From Pieris napi (lineage: Eukaryota; Arthropoda; Insecta; Lepidoptera; Pieridae): a stretch of 64,000 bases of DNA. The stretch spans positions 6,398,501-6,462,500 of the forward strand of contig NC_062244.1 of assembly GCF_905475465.1 (NCBI RefSeq), given 5' to 3'. A program made the translations under genes and the position numbers. The notes beneath the pieces are model-generated. The model saw nothing but the letters and a program-made list of their open reading frames with translations, was not told the origin of the DNA and searched no databases. Below are positions 11,655-23,500 of this stretch, piece by piece (the stretch's first letter is position 1; every line of letters starts with the position of its first letter).

Positions 11655-11820
11655 TATGATACTGCAGGCAAGGGTTAAAAAAGGTAGCAGCCACCGACCG
11701 CAAGTGTCGACCACCGGCCACAAGTGGCTGTCGCGCGCTTCAGCTACCTTTGTAGCCGCTTCTAGCTTCTCGTGGCGGCGTTTGTGGCTGTGGCGTGTGG
11801 CCCGTGTGCGGCGACAGTAA

Positions 11821-12170
11821 CCCATCGAGTAATACAGCATTTTAATTGAAATGTTAAACTATTAGATAAAAATTAATGACTGAAACTGAATTGAAATTTC
11901 TAGATTTCCTGTCTTAGAAATCAGAATCGTATTTCTATAAAGTAAGACAAATATTTTTATTATTCATTCATATCAAGACATAATATAATATGCCAAAGAA
12001 ATATTTCTTAGAAATAAAACATGCCTATATAAAACTAAAATATGTATATGTTAGATACAATTATTTGCGGTCTTGCGTCATAGAATTCGGCAAAACTATG
12101 ATATTATGTTCTTGAGGGTAGTTGATTATGAATCAGTTGTATGATCGCGTCGTTTTAATAAAAATAAGAT
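11821..12170. other. Intergenic sequence
   Basis: Nothing recognisable between the Harbinger right flank and the LINE remnant. Confidence 0.4.
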
Positions 12171-12174
12171 GATG

Positions 12175-12590
12175 TTTTTTAAATTGTTTAAACTGAGTGA
12201 AAGTTATACATCTCTTTGCGTTTTTTACAAAGTTTATTACGGAGAGTGTTCGGAAGAATTGTTTGGGTTGATCCCTCCTGCCTCTTTTCAACACCGTACG
12301 AGCCGAACGACCTCTAAATTTCACCAGCATCATCTTGATGGTTGGAGGTCTTCCACAGTCCGCTTCACAAGGCATTTTCTTTTGCGAACTAGCGAACTGT
12401 GGAATCGGCTCCCGGGGGGGTCTTCCCTCAGAGATACGACCTCCAAATGTTCAAAAAGCGAGCCTACTCCTCCCTCAAAGGCCGGCAACGCACCCACTAA
12501 AAATGGGTGTCTATGGGCTGCGTAGACTGCCCTTTTTGGTCGTCCCGCAAGCTCGTTTGCCCCCCTATTATATAAAAAAAAAAAAAACAT
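12175..12590 (+). pseudogene. LINE (CR1/Jockey-like) ORF2 C terminus and 3' end
   Basis: The plus-strand frame includes YYGECSEELFGLIPPASFQH and FLLRTSELWNRLP, the conserved tail downstream of the reverse transcriptase in CR1/Jockey-type LINEs. At a run of seven G (12414-12420) the frame shifts; the continuation VFPQRYDLQMFKKRAYSSLK and GRQRTH ends at TAA near 12498. A short 3' region with GCCCCCCTATTATATAAAA leads to a poly-A run at 12578-12589. The 5' part including the catalytic domain is absent, as in a 5'-truncated retrotransposition product. Confidence 0.8.
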
Positions 12591-12739
12591 TTCATTGAAT
12601 AATACCGGTTACATACTTGGAAGTATCACAATAACATTTTGCGCGCATCAGTCATATAACTACCCACCTAAGAAAAATGGAACACACGTGATCACCGTCA
12701 GACTTAAATGCAGTCAGGCGATATCCATTGACATTGGAG

Positions 12740-12972
12740 ACAGCAATTCGTGTAAAATCCAGTTTATTGGGAAACTTAATAGATCTGGAAGGTTTCGATG
12801 TTATCAAACTTTTACCTTTGTCAAGAGGAAGACAAAGACGTTTTCGACATAGTTTTGCAAAAGTTCGAAGATTACTTAGATGCGTTTTGCACCAGAGTTG
12901 CACTCATAAGATACAAGTTTTATACTCGCAAGCAAGAGGAAGGTGAGTTGTTCAGTAATATGAGACGGCTTT
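12740..12972 (+). pseudogene. Gypsy-like LTR retrotransposon gag fragment
   Basis: Two frames carry pieces of a retrotransposon gag domain: LLGNLIDLEGFDVIKLLPLS from about 12756, then, after a frame shift near 12820, DKDVFDIVLQKFEDYLDAFC followed by RYKFYTRKQEEGELFSNMRR. The F-E-x-Y, R-x-K-F, R-K-Q and G-E pattern is that of Ty3/gypsy-type gag proteins often found in insect K02A2.6-like genes. No LTRs, protease or reverse transcriptase were seen nearby. Confidence 0.6.
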
Positions 12973-12989
12973 TTAGTAGGCAATAATAG

Positions 12990-15111
12990 TGGATTTTTAC
13001 AGATATTTTAGGAAAAGATCGTTTAGTGTGTGGCGTGCGAACAGGAAGGAGGAGAGAGCTTGTAGTTTATTGTTTATCAGAATGCCAAATCCTAAAATGA
13101 CTGCTTCACGACTGATTTGAGCGCGACCGCCGCTGCGGAAACCGCTGTGAGAGTTCGAAAAGTGAGTTACAGAATCGCAAGGCAGGTGTCAGTAATTTAC
13201 TTATTTATTTTAAAAAGGCATACTAATTAAATACACTAAAACTTACAGAGAATGCACGACATACAAAAACACAATACATGCATGAACACAGTGATAAGTG
13301 TGCACAACATTTAAGGGGAAACATTACTATGATAAAAGGGAAAGAAATTATACAATAAACTAGATTAAGAACGAAAATATAAAAATTTAAGATATTTCTA
13401 CTTTGCATTTTTATATTGTTATTACTGGTGACGAAACAACAATGGTTGCACCATCTTACGCCTGAAGACATGGAGACCGTTATAAAATGGATCTGCCTTG
13501 CAGTCGTTTATCAAGATGTGACGACTTGACAATTGTAAAGGCAAATAAATTGTGTCAGGGTGTCCTGGGAATGTGATGTTAATATTTCAGAACAAATAAA
13601 TTATTCCATTTCTAAAATGTTGAAAGTACTTCGCGAAACCTTAAATGATATATTATTATGAAACATAGATATATTATTGTGAAATCTTCTGGCAAATTGA
13701 AACAACAATTTAATAGAATCGAGACAGAGAATTGCATAGCAACCTTGTTCTGGTGAGGTAATCAAACCAATCTTGGCAGTGCACTTCGTTCCTCAAACAT
13801 TTGCAGGCTTAGCCCACTACAGCCTTCGGGCGAAATAGGTTTTGTTACATAATTTCCTTGCATAGGAAACAACTAAACTTAATACGCGCTTGTCGCGCAA
13901 AACTTTACATTCGGGCATCATATTTGGTGCATTAAGTTAAGAAAACAAACAGTTGCCTAACAACAATTTGAATGACGCACTTATTTATACTTTTAATTAT
14001 TTTGTAATACATAAGTTTTAAAGTTACGCAGAATTGTATTGCATACAGTATTCAAATCTTGTTCTTTACAAGTTTGTATCCGCAATTATGAAAATAAAAA
14101 TTTCAAGAACGTATTATTTTTAATTATAATTTAACTTTTCGCCGAATCATAACCCCACCTCTTTTTAATGTTCTAAATAACAAAATTGATTGAAAATTGC
14201 AAACATTGAATGTGATCACTTTAGAAAGGTTTTTCTTTAATTTATAGTGTAAATTAATCATTTTTTCTTTTACGAGTTGTGATGCGTTATACCGGATTTT
14301 ATTAGAGTTGGAGTTCAAATACAAAAGGAAAAGGTATATTTCTTTTTCACGAAATCGTATCTTTTATTTCTCGTACTATTTCTTACTAATAAAAATTGCA
14401 ATCAATGTGCTCGTTACGTCTTAAACGAACGTTATGGATTGGTACTTAACGATTGGTTAAGAATTTAGCTGCAGTATTTGAGAGCTCTTGTAAAAAACCT
14501 AATACTAATGTGACGGTAATTACGAGTTAAGTATTACTTAACTAATGCGGACTTAAAACCTAAAGATTTTACACTAGAATGTAGGAAATTATGTCCAGTG
14601 CAATACTGTTACTATTCTATTGTTACTACTTTTAATTATCAATTTAACATGTGGTGGTTATTGTATGTGAAGAGACGGCATCCAGCCATATGGTGCAATG
14701 AGCGCAGATTTTATTTATATAAGAAAAAAAAATGTTTACTAGACAAACATTAAATACTTTAAAAATTATATTGTTGCATTTCTAAAAAATATTTGAATAA
14801 AATATAATTTCAAAATTTTCATTGCAAGGAAATAAAATTTAAATGCATTTCCCGAGGAATTTTAATCTACAGCTCAGTCGATATTGCATAGATATTGCAC
14901 AGCGGGGATCCATTCAGGACCTTACCTGGCATATCGATTTTGAGAAGTTCACTTATTAACTTTGAAAGTTAAATTTTGTTCGAGACTATTTGGTATTTTT
15001 TACGTTTGACCCAGATGTTACAATAAAAATACGAAATGTTTTACTTGGAATAAAGCTGTTAATAGGTGTAGGTATAGTATATTTAGACCTCCATATAGTT
15101 CCAAATAGTTT
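12990..15111. other. Long gene-free interval left of the duplication
   Basis: About 2.1 kb of AT-rich sequence. Minus-strand frames at 13223-13471 and 14124-14324 are low-complexity and match nothing I know. A more GC-rich patch at about 13120-13180 and one at 13780-13840 are unexplained. No gene is called. Confidence 0.45.
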
Positions 15112-15798
15112 TAAATATATTTTAAATTAACCATAATAACAGCAACGCGTAGTTTACCGTGACTATCAAAACCAGACTGGATAAGAGATTTAAGTAAATA
15201 TTTGTATATATATCACGATAGTAAAGATAGTACAATTTAATATAATTTTAAAATAGTTTATTAGTGATAGACTCGGGCATATAGAACACGCCGTAATGTT
15301 CCGTTGACTCGACAAAATCACAAGTTGCTCCATTTCCCGAAGGCTGCCGTGATGTGAATCTGTATAAAAGATAAAGGAAAAACTATTTCCACGGCTAATT
15401 GCTTTCTCCCTGACTCGACTTACCGCGACTCACTGGGAATATAGAGCAACTTTATATTGATCTGTTGCTCAATACGGAAGCTGTTTAAAATTACCTAGAT
15501 TGGTAGGATTTTAATAGGGAGATTTGAAAACGTTTAGTGGTAATAATCGTTATCATTTCGTGATTTTGTCTAACAATTGTTCTTGTGTGGCATAATATAC
15601 TGATAGCCCCAATAGGCCAATACTATTCAATCTTCTTATTCACTGGAAGGTTCTTAATACTATGTCAACGCGCATACTTCATACAATAATTTCGTTGTTT
15701 ATATAGCGTAAACGTGGGCATAAATGCATAACAGTAATAGAGATTTAAATTGCTATGTATCTACTTGAAACTAAAACAAAATAAATCAATAAATAAAG

Positions 15799-16068
15799 CG
15801 CTACAATCTTTTTAGGTCTGGGCCTCAGATGTCTGAATCTGTGTCATGATCAATTTTTAAATCTAATAGGCAATTAGGTGATTCCAGTGCCTGACACACG
15901 CCGTCGACTTTTTCGGTCTAAGACATGTCGGTTTCCTCACGATGTTTTCCTTCACCATTCGAGCAAATGTTAAATGTGCACATAGCAAGAAAGTCCATTG
16001 GTGCACACCCGGGGATCGACCTCAGGGATGACCTCGCATGCTGAAGCCAGTAGGCCAACACAGCTCCC
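15799..16068 (-). repeat. tRNA-derived SINE (Metulj-like), copy 2, private to duplicate A
   Basis: Same body and tail as copy 1; the box B region GGGGATCGACC is decayed. It is flanked by AATAAATAAA-like sequence on both sides. The corresponding place in duplicate B (near 27740) has AATAGATAAAATAAG without the SINE, so the insertion followed the duplication. Confidence 0.8.
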
Positions 16069-16140
16069 AAATAAATAAAATAAGTTTTTTTTAATTCCAA
16101 AAAAACTAGTTTATATTTAGATATTTTCAAGTTTAAGCAT

Positions 16141-16190
16141 GCCTAACCCATGTCTGTTTCCTCATGATGTTTGCCTTCCCTGAAGGTACT
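16141..16190 (-). repeat. Old SINE fragment shared by both duplicates
   Basis: CATGTCTGTTTCCTCATGAT and TTGCCTTCCC resemble the Metulj-like body. The same decayed fragment is at 27813-27849 in duplicate B, so it predates the duplication. Confidence 0.45.
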
Positions 16191-17335
16191 AGTATTAATT
16201 TGTATTACTGCTTAAACATTAAGGAGTACAAAAACTACTAAGAGGTTTAAACTAAAATTAAAACCGCGCACATATAAAGAAAAATCACAACACATTCATA
16301 CAGTATATTATTCAGTAATGGTTCCAGTATGCGTAAAAATGACTTACATTCTACGGTTTATTATAAGCCTAGTCCACAAATCGTAATAATGATAACAGTA
16401 TTGATAATAATGATATTAATTCATGCATAATATCTCGTAATATAATCCTACATTAATATCATTTCATTTGATCTATTATGAAAACCTCTTTTATCGGAAT
16501 AATAGGTTTTATTCGAACAATAAACTTAATGAGAAATTAAAGTTTAACTTCGTTAAATGGAATGAATGAAAACGCTCGTTTTGGAAAAGCGAACGAGAAA
16601 ATGAAATTTTTTAAAAAGAATTTTAAAACTTGCTTTCCGGAAAATAATGATGTGAAAAAATGTAGTGAGCGTGTCGTACTCTGTAAAATTGCGTTATTTT
16701 TGTTATAATAAGTTTCGGCGCGAGAGGAATTTAGGAATTTCATTTTATAACGACGGATTATTTCCACTGTTTTTGTGTAAATTCTATTTCAAGGTTTATT
16801 CGAAAAATACATACTAAATAAATTGTACACCACACCTGTACTTTTCCTTCGCACTTTATTAAAATTTATTATTTAACAAAAAATCATATCAAAATACACG
16901 AAATCTCCATCATACCGCTAAGTCGCCAGTAATTTATATTTGTTATAATCTCTTCATTGCTACGATTTATTCCTTACCTTAAAAGTTAAGTTGAAGTAAG
17001 CTTAATTGGAACGAAGTCCCTTACGGCAGGCTTGGAGGAGATAGGGATTTTGCTGCGCGACCGAACTGAAAAAATTGTGATAGTAAAACCGTAAGAAAAG
17101 TCCGTTAAATAAAACCGTTAAATGAGACGTGCGCAGGCGCGACAGTCGTATACACAACTCACAAGCGAGTATTGCGAAATATTTTTTAGTCTGTGTTTCG
17201 TCGGAAAGGAGGACACACGCGTGCACGCTTCCCAAAAATGGCAGAAAAAGATAATACGAAAGTTAAGGAAAGAGAGTTTATCGTTGTTTAGCCGTTGAAA
17301 AGGTAGTATTGCTTCCCTCATGTTTTGATTTTCGA

Positions 17336-17519
17336 CTATAAATACAGCCGTAAAACAAGCACGGTTATACAGCATTAATTATACAGTTCTAACCAAAAAT
17401 TGTCTATGAAAGAAAAATAGGTATTCATCTTAACACGCTATGCCATCTTATAGAAAAATCTAATGCTCTTCAGTATTAGTTATATTATAATAAAACAAAA
17501 TGAAGATTTCATAAAATGT
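17336..17519 (-). promoter_or_regulatory. 3' flank of gene A with AATAAA overlapping the stop
   Basis: On the minus strand the last codons read GATAAATAAACA, so an AATAAA polyadenylation hexamer overlaps the TAA stop (17522-17520). The same arrangement exists in gene B at 29461-29459. Whether it is used is unknown; a downstream TTTTGTTTTATT T-rich stretch follows within ~35 nt. Confidence 0.4.
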
Positions 17520-20500
17520 TTATTTATCACCAGTTTTGTTTTCTTTATTAGGGTCGGGAAGAAAATAAACCACGCTCGCTTGACCTGTAAAAATAAATAT
17601 GAAATATATTTTATATGACAATTTCAATGTCATAAAACCAAATAATTCAAATATCGCTGTCCCTTTTTAATAACGTTTTTCATGATAGACGTTTTATGCA
17701 ATCAGGTTATATATTGGAAGTTAAGTCAGTATATACGTAATAATTATAAGTAACCAACGTCTTTATATTTATTTATTATAATATATCTACATAAAAAGGA
17801 GTATATAGTTGTACCAAGCCATAGAAAGCCATACAAAACAAAAAGCCGTTGCAAAAACCTTTTATCGCTGACATATCCTATTCCTATACAGGGTGTCTGA
17901 ATAAGGGTTATAATAATCCACTTTCATGTATAATTAAGCGCTGTTAGCTTCATAAAGTGGCAATTAAAATTTAATATTGCGTTTTGTTAAAACATTACGA
18001 AGCGAAGTTGGTAGCAATGTTGTACAGTAACAAACACTCTTATTATATCGTCAGTACGTTTGAATGGATTCAGATACTGTTTGGTCGGATATATTATTTT
18101 TTTGCTCTGAATTATAGTAAAATATTTATGTAATTTATTTAAAATTAATCGGCCATTTTGATCTCGTACTACTAAACGTGTGAATATTGTGTAATATATA
18201 ATTAGATTAAAATTAAATATTGTTATTTGTAGTACATTTACAAAAGTTTATATTAAACATATTAACACTTACATAGTGAAGCAACTGATAAAGTTAAGAA
18301 CGGGGCCATACATCCCTTCTCTAATAGAATAGGAAACAAAATATTTCCCAAAAGTGATCCCAGTCGACCCACTATCATTACTATTGAGAATGTTAGAGCT
18401 CTGAAAATAATGATTAACTTCTTTATAATTCATATTTTTCATAACAAAGCGATTATGGCTGTCAGCACGCCTCGGTCTTTAAACTACGAAATGTACTTTA
18501 ATGATTTCACAGACAGATTATTATTATTGTATGTATCACTGTATAATAATATCTGTTATCGCAAAATAAACGTACATTGCCGAGGATTGAGAGTTGCTAG
18601 CAACTAGTGTGTGTTATGCACGCCGTGACGCAATTTAAATGTGATAAAATATTTCTTTAACATACAAAAATTACAAAGAATAACTTACCTTAATTTCGTG
18701 GGAAATATCCTTACAACAATATTGGATTGTAACGATCCATTAGCTTGCATAAATGCACAAATAAAAGATATGAGGAAGGCAATTTGTGTTGAAGAGTTCG
18801 TATAGTACAAACTGCTTGCGCATGCGGCGCATAATAATTGTACTACAAAGATCAATAGTCTATGTCCTACCCAGTGCACTAAAACACTGGCTACTCCAAC
18901 AAAAACCAGTCCAGTTATACCCAAAAGCATGGAATTTATATACGTTTCGGAGCCACTCACTTGCTGAAATTAAAAATCTTTGTTTGAGTCCTGCGCCTGA
19001 AGCAATTAAAGAGGCATCAAAAACAGAAAAAAAAACATTTCACAAAACAACTTTAAAAAGCTATATGTATAGTATTCTAAAATGTATTTCCAAAACGACT
19101 GCTATTATACTTACGTATATAATATACATGGTAAAATTCACTTATTTATTGTAAAATCTTTAATATAATAAATTAGCTCCTCTTATATCTTAGCCGCATT
19201 TTATAGAGATAAATAATTGTTAAACTGAATATGTTCTTTAATAATTTAAAAAAAAAATTCTTAAAGAACATATTCAGTGAAGTACGCGTAAAAACCTTGT
19301 AATCTAGAGCCTTATTAAAACCCAATAGATTTTTGAACATCGTCTAAGATTATATCCAATTTTAATTTGAATGGATATCAGGTTAATTCTGAAATCATTG
19401 GAATTATCCTACTCGAAGGAGTAAACTGTCCGAAAAGGTAAGTTAAAGTTAGTACCGGCTCGCAAATATCTGGGTGTGTAACGTCCGCGTTGCTTATACT
19501 CTGATTATTTTTGTAATTTATCATTTCACAGAAGCGCGATGAGTGTCCGTGATCATTATAAAAATGTTCTACAGTCGTTGATATCTGTGGGTACCATAAC
19601 CGCAGGCAAGTGTATCTGTAAATAAATACTAGTTCTATACGTTGTTAGATTAGATAATTATGTAATAACATAAGACAGTTGTAAGTGGGGACTGAACAAA
19701 TGAACCGACTTTGTACACAAAACTTTTTACGGTAGAAGAACAGAGTTGCGAGATTTGTTTTTTTACAAGTTATGTTTTATGGTTGTTTGTTTAATTGTTA
19801 TTGGTTGGTAAAATGTATTAGATATTCGAATGAGTACTGCGTAACATACCACTATACTTCCAATTAAAATTTAGTTCATAAAGTATAGGTAACATCATAT
19901 TTTCAATAAAAGAACCTCATTTATGAGAAGTTTTTGGGAAGGAACTGGCTTTCTTAAAACAGAATTTTCCTAGCAAAAAACCCCGAACTAATCAAACAAA
20001 CATAATTTTGGGCAATCATTTAGTCACATTGGACTCAACTTAGGCACAATAATTGTGTGAATTATATCATACTATTTGCACATAGCCACATAAGCGAGTT
20101 AAATGAAAATTTAACGGAAATAATAACACACTAGCTGTTTTAAAATTCGTTATAAACAAATTACGCCAAAACCACAGGTGACTAGTATATAAATTATAGT
20201 TTGTGTCAGAGTTATTTCAAATACAAACTGTCTTAATTAACCCCATGAGAAATCATTGATTTGTTCCTATTTGATAAACAATATTAATACAATTTTCGCA
20301 AAACATGAGAACTACTCCAGAATCAAAGTTCATTTACCTCCATAAAGTCATGAACTTGTAACCTCACTTGTCAGATGGTTTAAGCGATATAACTAACGTT
20401 GCTGTTAATGATTCATTCAATGTATGAAACATTAATTCAAGATTAGCTTTACATCTCATACTACATAGTTCCACTATAATCTATATATATAAAAATGAAA

Positions 20501-23500
20501 CCCGTTTTCAGTTGTCACGAACAACATGAAAACGGCTTGACCGATTTGTCTGATTTTTTTTAATAATATACCTTGAAGTACGAGGATGGTTCTTACGGAG
20601 AATTTTTTTTTTTTTTAATGAAAACGTCTAAAAACAACACTTTTCTATATTCCCATACAAAATATTCGTAATAATACTCAAAAGTCAATTTGAACTTTAA
20701 TACCATAGCATAAAGTTCAAGTATTAGTGGAGGGGTTCCGGGAAGGGAAATTTTTATTTTTTGACATAATGTATTTGATGTCTTATCAATTTTCTTTTTT
20801 TTATCTTACTAGCTAGACCGGTGTCCCGAATAGCAAAATAGGTATATTAAACAAATAAAGAATCGACTGTTAGGCGGTACGATGTTCGCCAGGCCAGCTA
20901 GTTGAAAATATTTTGAAACACAGCTGTACTCCACGTCTCTTTAATAACTTTTAAAGTTTTAATACTTATGAATAAATATGGGAAAAGGTGCTACAAAACT
21001 GTTTCGACGGTAATTGAATCGATAAGAAGGTTCTCGGCGTAAGACTTGTACGTATAAATTGTAAATACTAATATGTATTGCGACTGTACACATACTTACG
21101 TAGACAAACAAATGAACGTCATGCCACATATTAAAATGAGTCGGTAAACAACTACTTTATCGAAAAGATGCTTCACTTCAAACAAACTGTTCACTATTTG
21201 TTTCTTGAAATTGGTTTTTATATCTTTATCTAATTTATTTGGAATGTCACATTTTAAATGTTTTATCTGAAACCATTTAAGTTTTGTTTAATTATATTTA
21301 AATTAGTTCTTCCTCATAAATATGATATACCTGTCCAAGATTTGACCTTCCATATTTTAATCTATTGCATTACCTGATGTCCAAAATACTATCAAACTTC
21401 ACTAGACATAGAAAATTTGATATTTTCCTTTTCCCACATAATAATTGCATAAATAGTTTTTAATCTACATAAAAGGCCGAAAAAGTACATTTTGTAGTTA
21501 TGTGACGAGATAAATTAATTCCATCAAATACTCGGCCCTCTTACAACATAATTAAACATTAATTCCTAAATTACAGTTTTATGCATAATTATGAGCCTAT
21601 ATGGGAAACTTTATAATGGAAATGGAAAGTTTATCACCTATTTTGCAAACGTAAGTAGAATATATTTAAAAAAAAATCTGTGGCGTCAGAACCTCTTAGG
21701 TCTGGTCCTCAGATTCCTGATCATTTTTCAATCTAATAGGCAAGTAGGTGATCAGCCTACAGTGCCTGACACACGCCGTCGACTTTTTGGGTCTAAGACA
21801 AGTTGGATTCCTCACGATGTTTTCCTTTACCGTTCGAGCGAACGTTAAATGCGCACTTAGAAAGAAAGTGTATTGGTGCACAGCCGGGAATCAAACCTAT
21901 GACCTCAGGGATGAGAGTCGCACGCTGAAACCACTAGGCCATAGAATATATTTAGAGAAACATTTTTTACATACAGGGAATGTATCAATAGGTTTCCCCG
22001 TATTTTCATGATATATATACTTCAGAACATCCAGTGCCTTTTCGTTATTACCGTCAGAGAGTAAAAATTTTGGACTTTCTGGTAATTTACAATACATGAT
22101 AAAGGCTAGAAAACTCCATATTGAGCATACATATAGGTAAATGTTCCACGAATGAATTTCTGAAACAAATAAAACTAAATTTATAAATATATTTTTATAA
22201 TTATGTTAAAAGGTTCTTTGTAAAAAAAATCTTGTGTTTTTATACTAAGAATAGTTTTTAGTTTAGTACAGTGTTTTAGTGTTTCGTTTTAGTTAATTTA
22301 CTTCGGAGTTGTTAGGAAGATATTCCATTAGCAGGAAGATAGCTCATTTGCATACATTGTCTACACTTGTGATATCAATAAAGTGTTTATTTTATTATTT
22401 TGAAATACTGTAATCCAACTAAAGTAGCATACACATTTATTAGAGCAAGTAGGTACGCCTACCCGAAACAGTTATTGTTGAGCTGGAGACCAAAGAGCCT
22501 AATACACTAGGTTCCGTCCTGTGATCTTTACAAAATACCAATTTAAAATGACATTTATACCGTACCAAACACCACGTTTTATCTTAGAAATCGATAAAAA
22601 ATTACACTACCAGATTGGAACAATGATTGCCAGTGTATATCACTGGCAATCTACTACGTACTTTCAATGTAAGGCATTCTTCACTTTAAATAAAATAAAT
22701 TTAATGTCATGATAAGTAATAGTGGGATGTGACACTGTCCACAACAAAATAGGTTCAAAAGATTTTCCAATATAATTTAAATTTGTGCCTAAATCAAATT
22801 ATTAGTGCAATAGTTATCTAGGTCATGAACTATTGATAAATCCGTCAATGGGTATCTTAACTAATTTCTAATATTGATTGATTTGCTTCATTTTGATCTC
22901 ACAAAATATTTTAGATAAGCAGTGTTAACCTTAGAGCTGATTTACATAGGGTCAGTAACTGACTACAAATTCGAGGCAAGTCAGTGCTGACCCGAAAAAA
23001 ACCCTGTGTAAACTGATTTGAAGTCAGTACAGTGGCTTGAAGTCAGCGCTGACTTGAATATTCGGACACGAATATTTTAAAGTCAGTTGCGACTGACTTG
23101 TCTACTGACCCTGTGTAAATCTGCCTTTATAGTCAATGCGTGTAAAATCAAGACACTGAGGTCCAGTCCAACTCTTTCCTTTATATTATTACTCTTTCTT
23201 TGATATGCAATTAAAACATGCAATATCAAGAACTGGAATTTCATTGGGCCTAAAGTCGACAATATGTGATATATAATATCAATAAAAATTAAATGTGTGA
23301 AGAATTCTAAGGCCAAGCCGCGCTATTGGATTATGGTTATTTGATACACAAATTTAAGTTTAGTATAAATATATAAATTTTCGTTAAATATATTTAATAT
23401 ATTTAAAATTGGCTGGAGCCAAAAATCAGCAGAAGTTGTAGTTTAATAACTTAATTGTGATAATTTAAACTATAAAGCGAGGTTTCATGTACCTACTTCA

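Larger units (their letters stand above)
10624..11817. mobile_element. Internally deleted Harbinger element with two convergent genes
   Basis: The GC-rich ends are inverted: left GGGTCCCCGCACATGGGCC, right (reverse complement) CTGTCGCCGCACACGGGCC. They are flanked by TAA at 10621-10623 and 11818-11820, a typical Harbinger 3-bp target duplication. Inside, a plus-strand MADF-type reading frame starts at 10918 and a minus-strand HARBI1-like transposase remnant runs from 11654 to 11166. This convergent two-gene plan (DNA-binding partner plus nuclease) is characteristic of PIF/Harbinger elements. The middle of both genes is missing, so the copy cannot move unaided. Confidence 0.85.

Noticed and set aside
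12335..12598. Overlapping plus and minus frames around the LINE end
   Set aside because: They are parts of the frame-shifted LINE C terminus or its antisense, not separate genes.
18786..19154. 122-codon plus-strand frame (and its 90-codon counterpart at 31295-31567)
   Set aside because: Both are antisense to exon 8 of the transporter genes. Their conservation follows from the real exon on the other strand, and splice signals fit only the minus strand.
21591..22011. Several overlapping frames with similar wording (also at 15918, 38802, 38820, 39541)
   Set aside because: All translate the same SINE in different frames; the shared peptide wording reflects the repeat.
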